NCBI GenBank assembly: GCA_964438605.1
Contig: CAYTKT010000076.1
Span: 1 to 5,181 of the forward strand
Source: Alangreenwoodia sp964438605
GTDB lineage: Bacteria > Bacillota > Clostridia > Peptostreptococcales > Anaerovoracaceae
Direction: 5' to 3'
DNA: 5,181 nucleotides
Position numbers and translations under genes: made by a program. Each line of letters opens with the position of its first letter. The first letter of the stretch is position 1. Under the pieces are notes generated by a model, which saw only the letters and a list, made by a program, of their open reading frames with translations, had not been told where the DNA came from and ran no database searches. Positions 5,148 through 5,181 of this stretch are shown here, one piece after another.

Positions 5148-5181
5148 TCTACTTCAAAGTGTGGTTTTCCGGTTGCCGAGA

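Noticed and set aside
1..5181. CRISPR array, tRNA or rRNA genes
   Set aside because: No regularly spaced repeats, no cloverleaf with a TTCNANN-type arm and no rRNA-like stretch was seen on either strand.

Overview
The window looks like a chromosomal piece of an anaerobic, low-to-middling GC Gram-positive of the Clostridia type (inference). The grounds are SLH domains of the gut-Clostridia style, a GLUG/InlB-repeat surface protein, a PF09820-type AAA-ATPase-like gene, strong GGAGG ribosome binding sites and a Crp/Fnr-type regulator. All recognisable genes lie on the minus strand, so the biological order runs from the right edge to the left.

Right part (5181 to 3532): a Crp/Fnr-family regulator (5087-4338) is followed by an exported lipoprotein-like protein with an oxidoreductase molybdopterin-binding fold (4341-3532). 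The two share an ATGA stop/start overlap and the second has a strong Shine-Dalgarno, so they form one translationally coupled operon. The molybdopterin-fold protein seems to lack the conserved cysteine ligand, so it may be a binding or sensory relative and not an enzyme.

Middle (3535 to 1263): the same transcript runs into a divergent InlB-type repeat segment (3535-2909) and then a GLUG/acidic-linker/triple-SLH segment (2939-1263). The three consecutive reading frames are each offset by -1 from the previous one. Both joins fall inside a repeat unit and not between domains. This looks like the remains of one or more large S-layer-anchored surface proteins that were spliced together by deletion or recombination. 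Neither the repeat segment nor the SLH segment has its own signal peptide or a convincing ribosome binding site.

Left part (1262 to 1): about 790 bases hold no convincing gene. They contain what looks like an orphan right end of an IS200/IS605-type element (about 786-838), a perfect 13-bp tandem duplication (749-774) and a nested inverted repeat (552-594). A minus-strand intrinsic terminator (435-473) closes this stretch. Directly after it lies a near-consensus sigma-70 type promoter (395-423), then a leader of about 165 bases and the first 74 codons of an AAA-ATPase-like gene (223-1) that runs off the window.

The part most worth a second look is the three-frame composite surface gene fused to the regulator/molybdopterin-fold operon.
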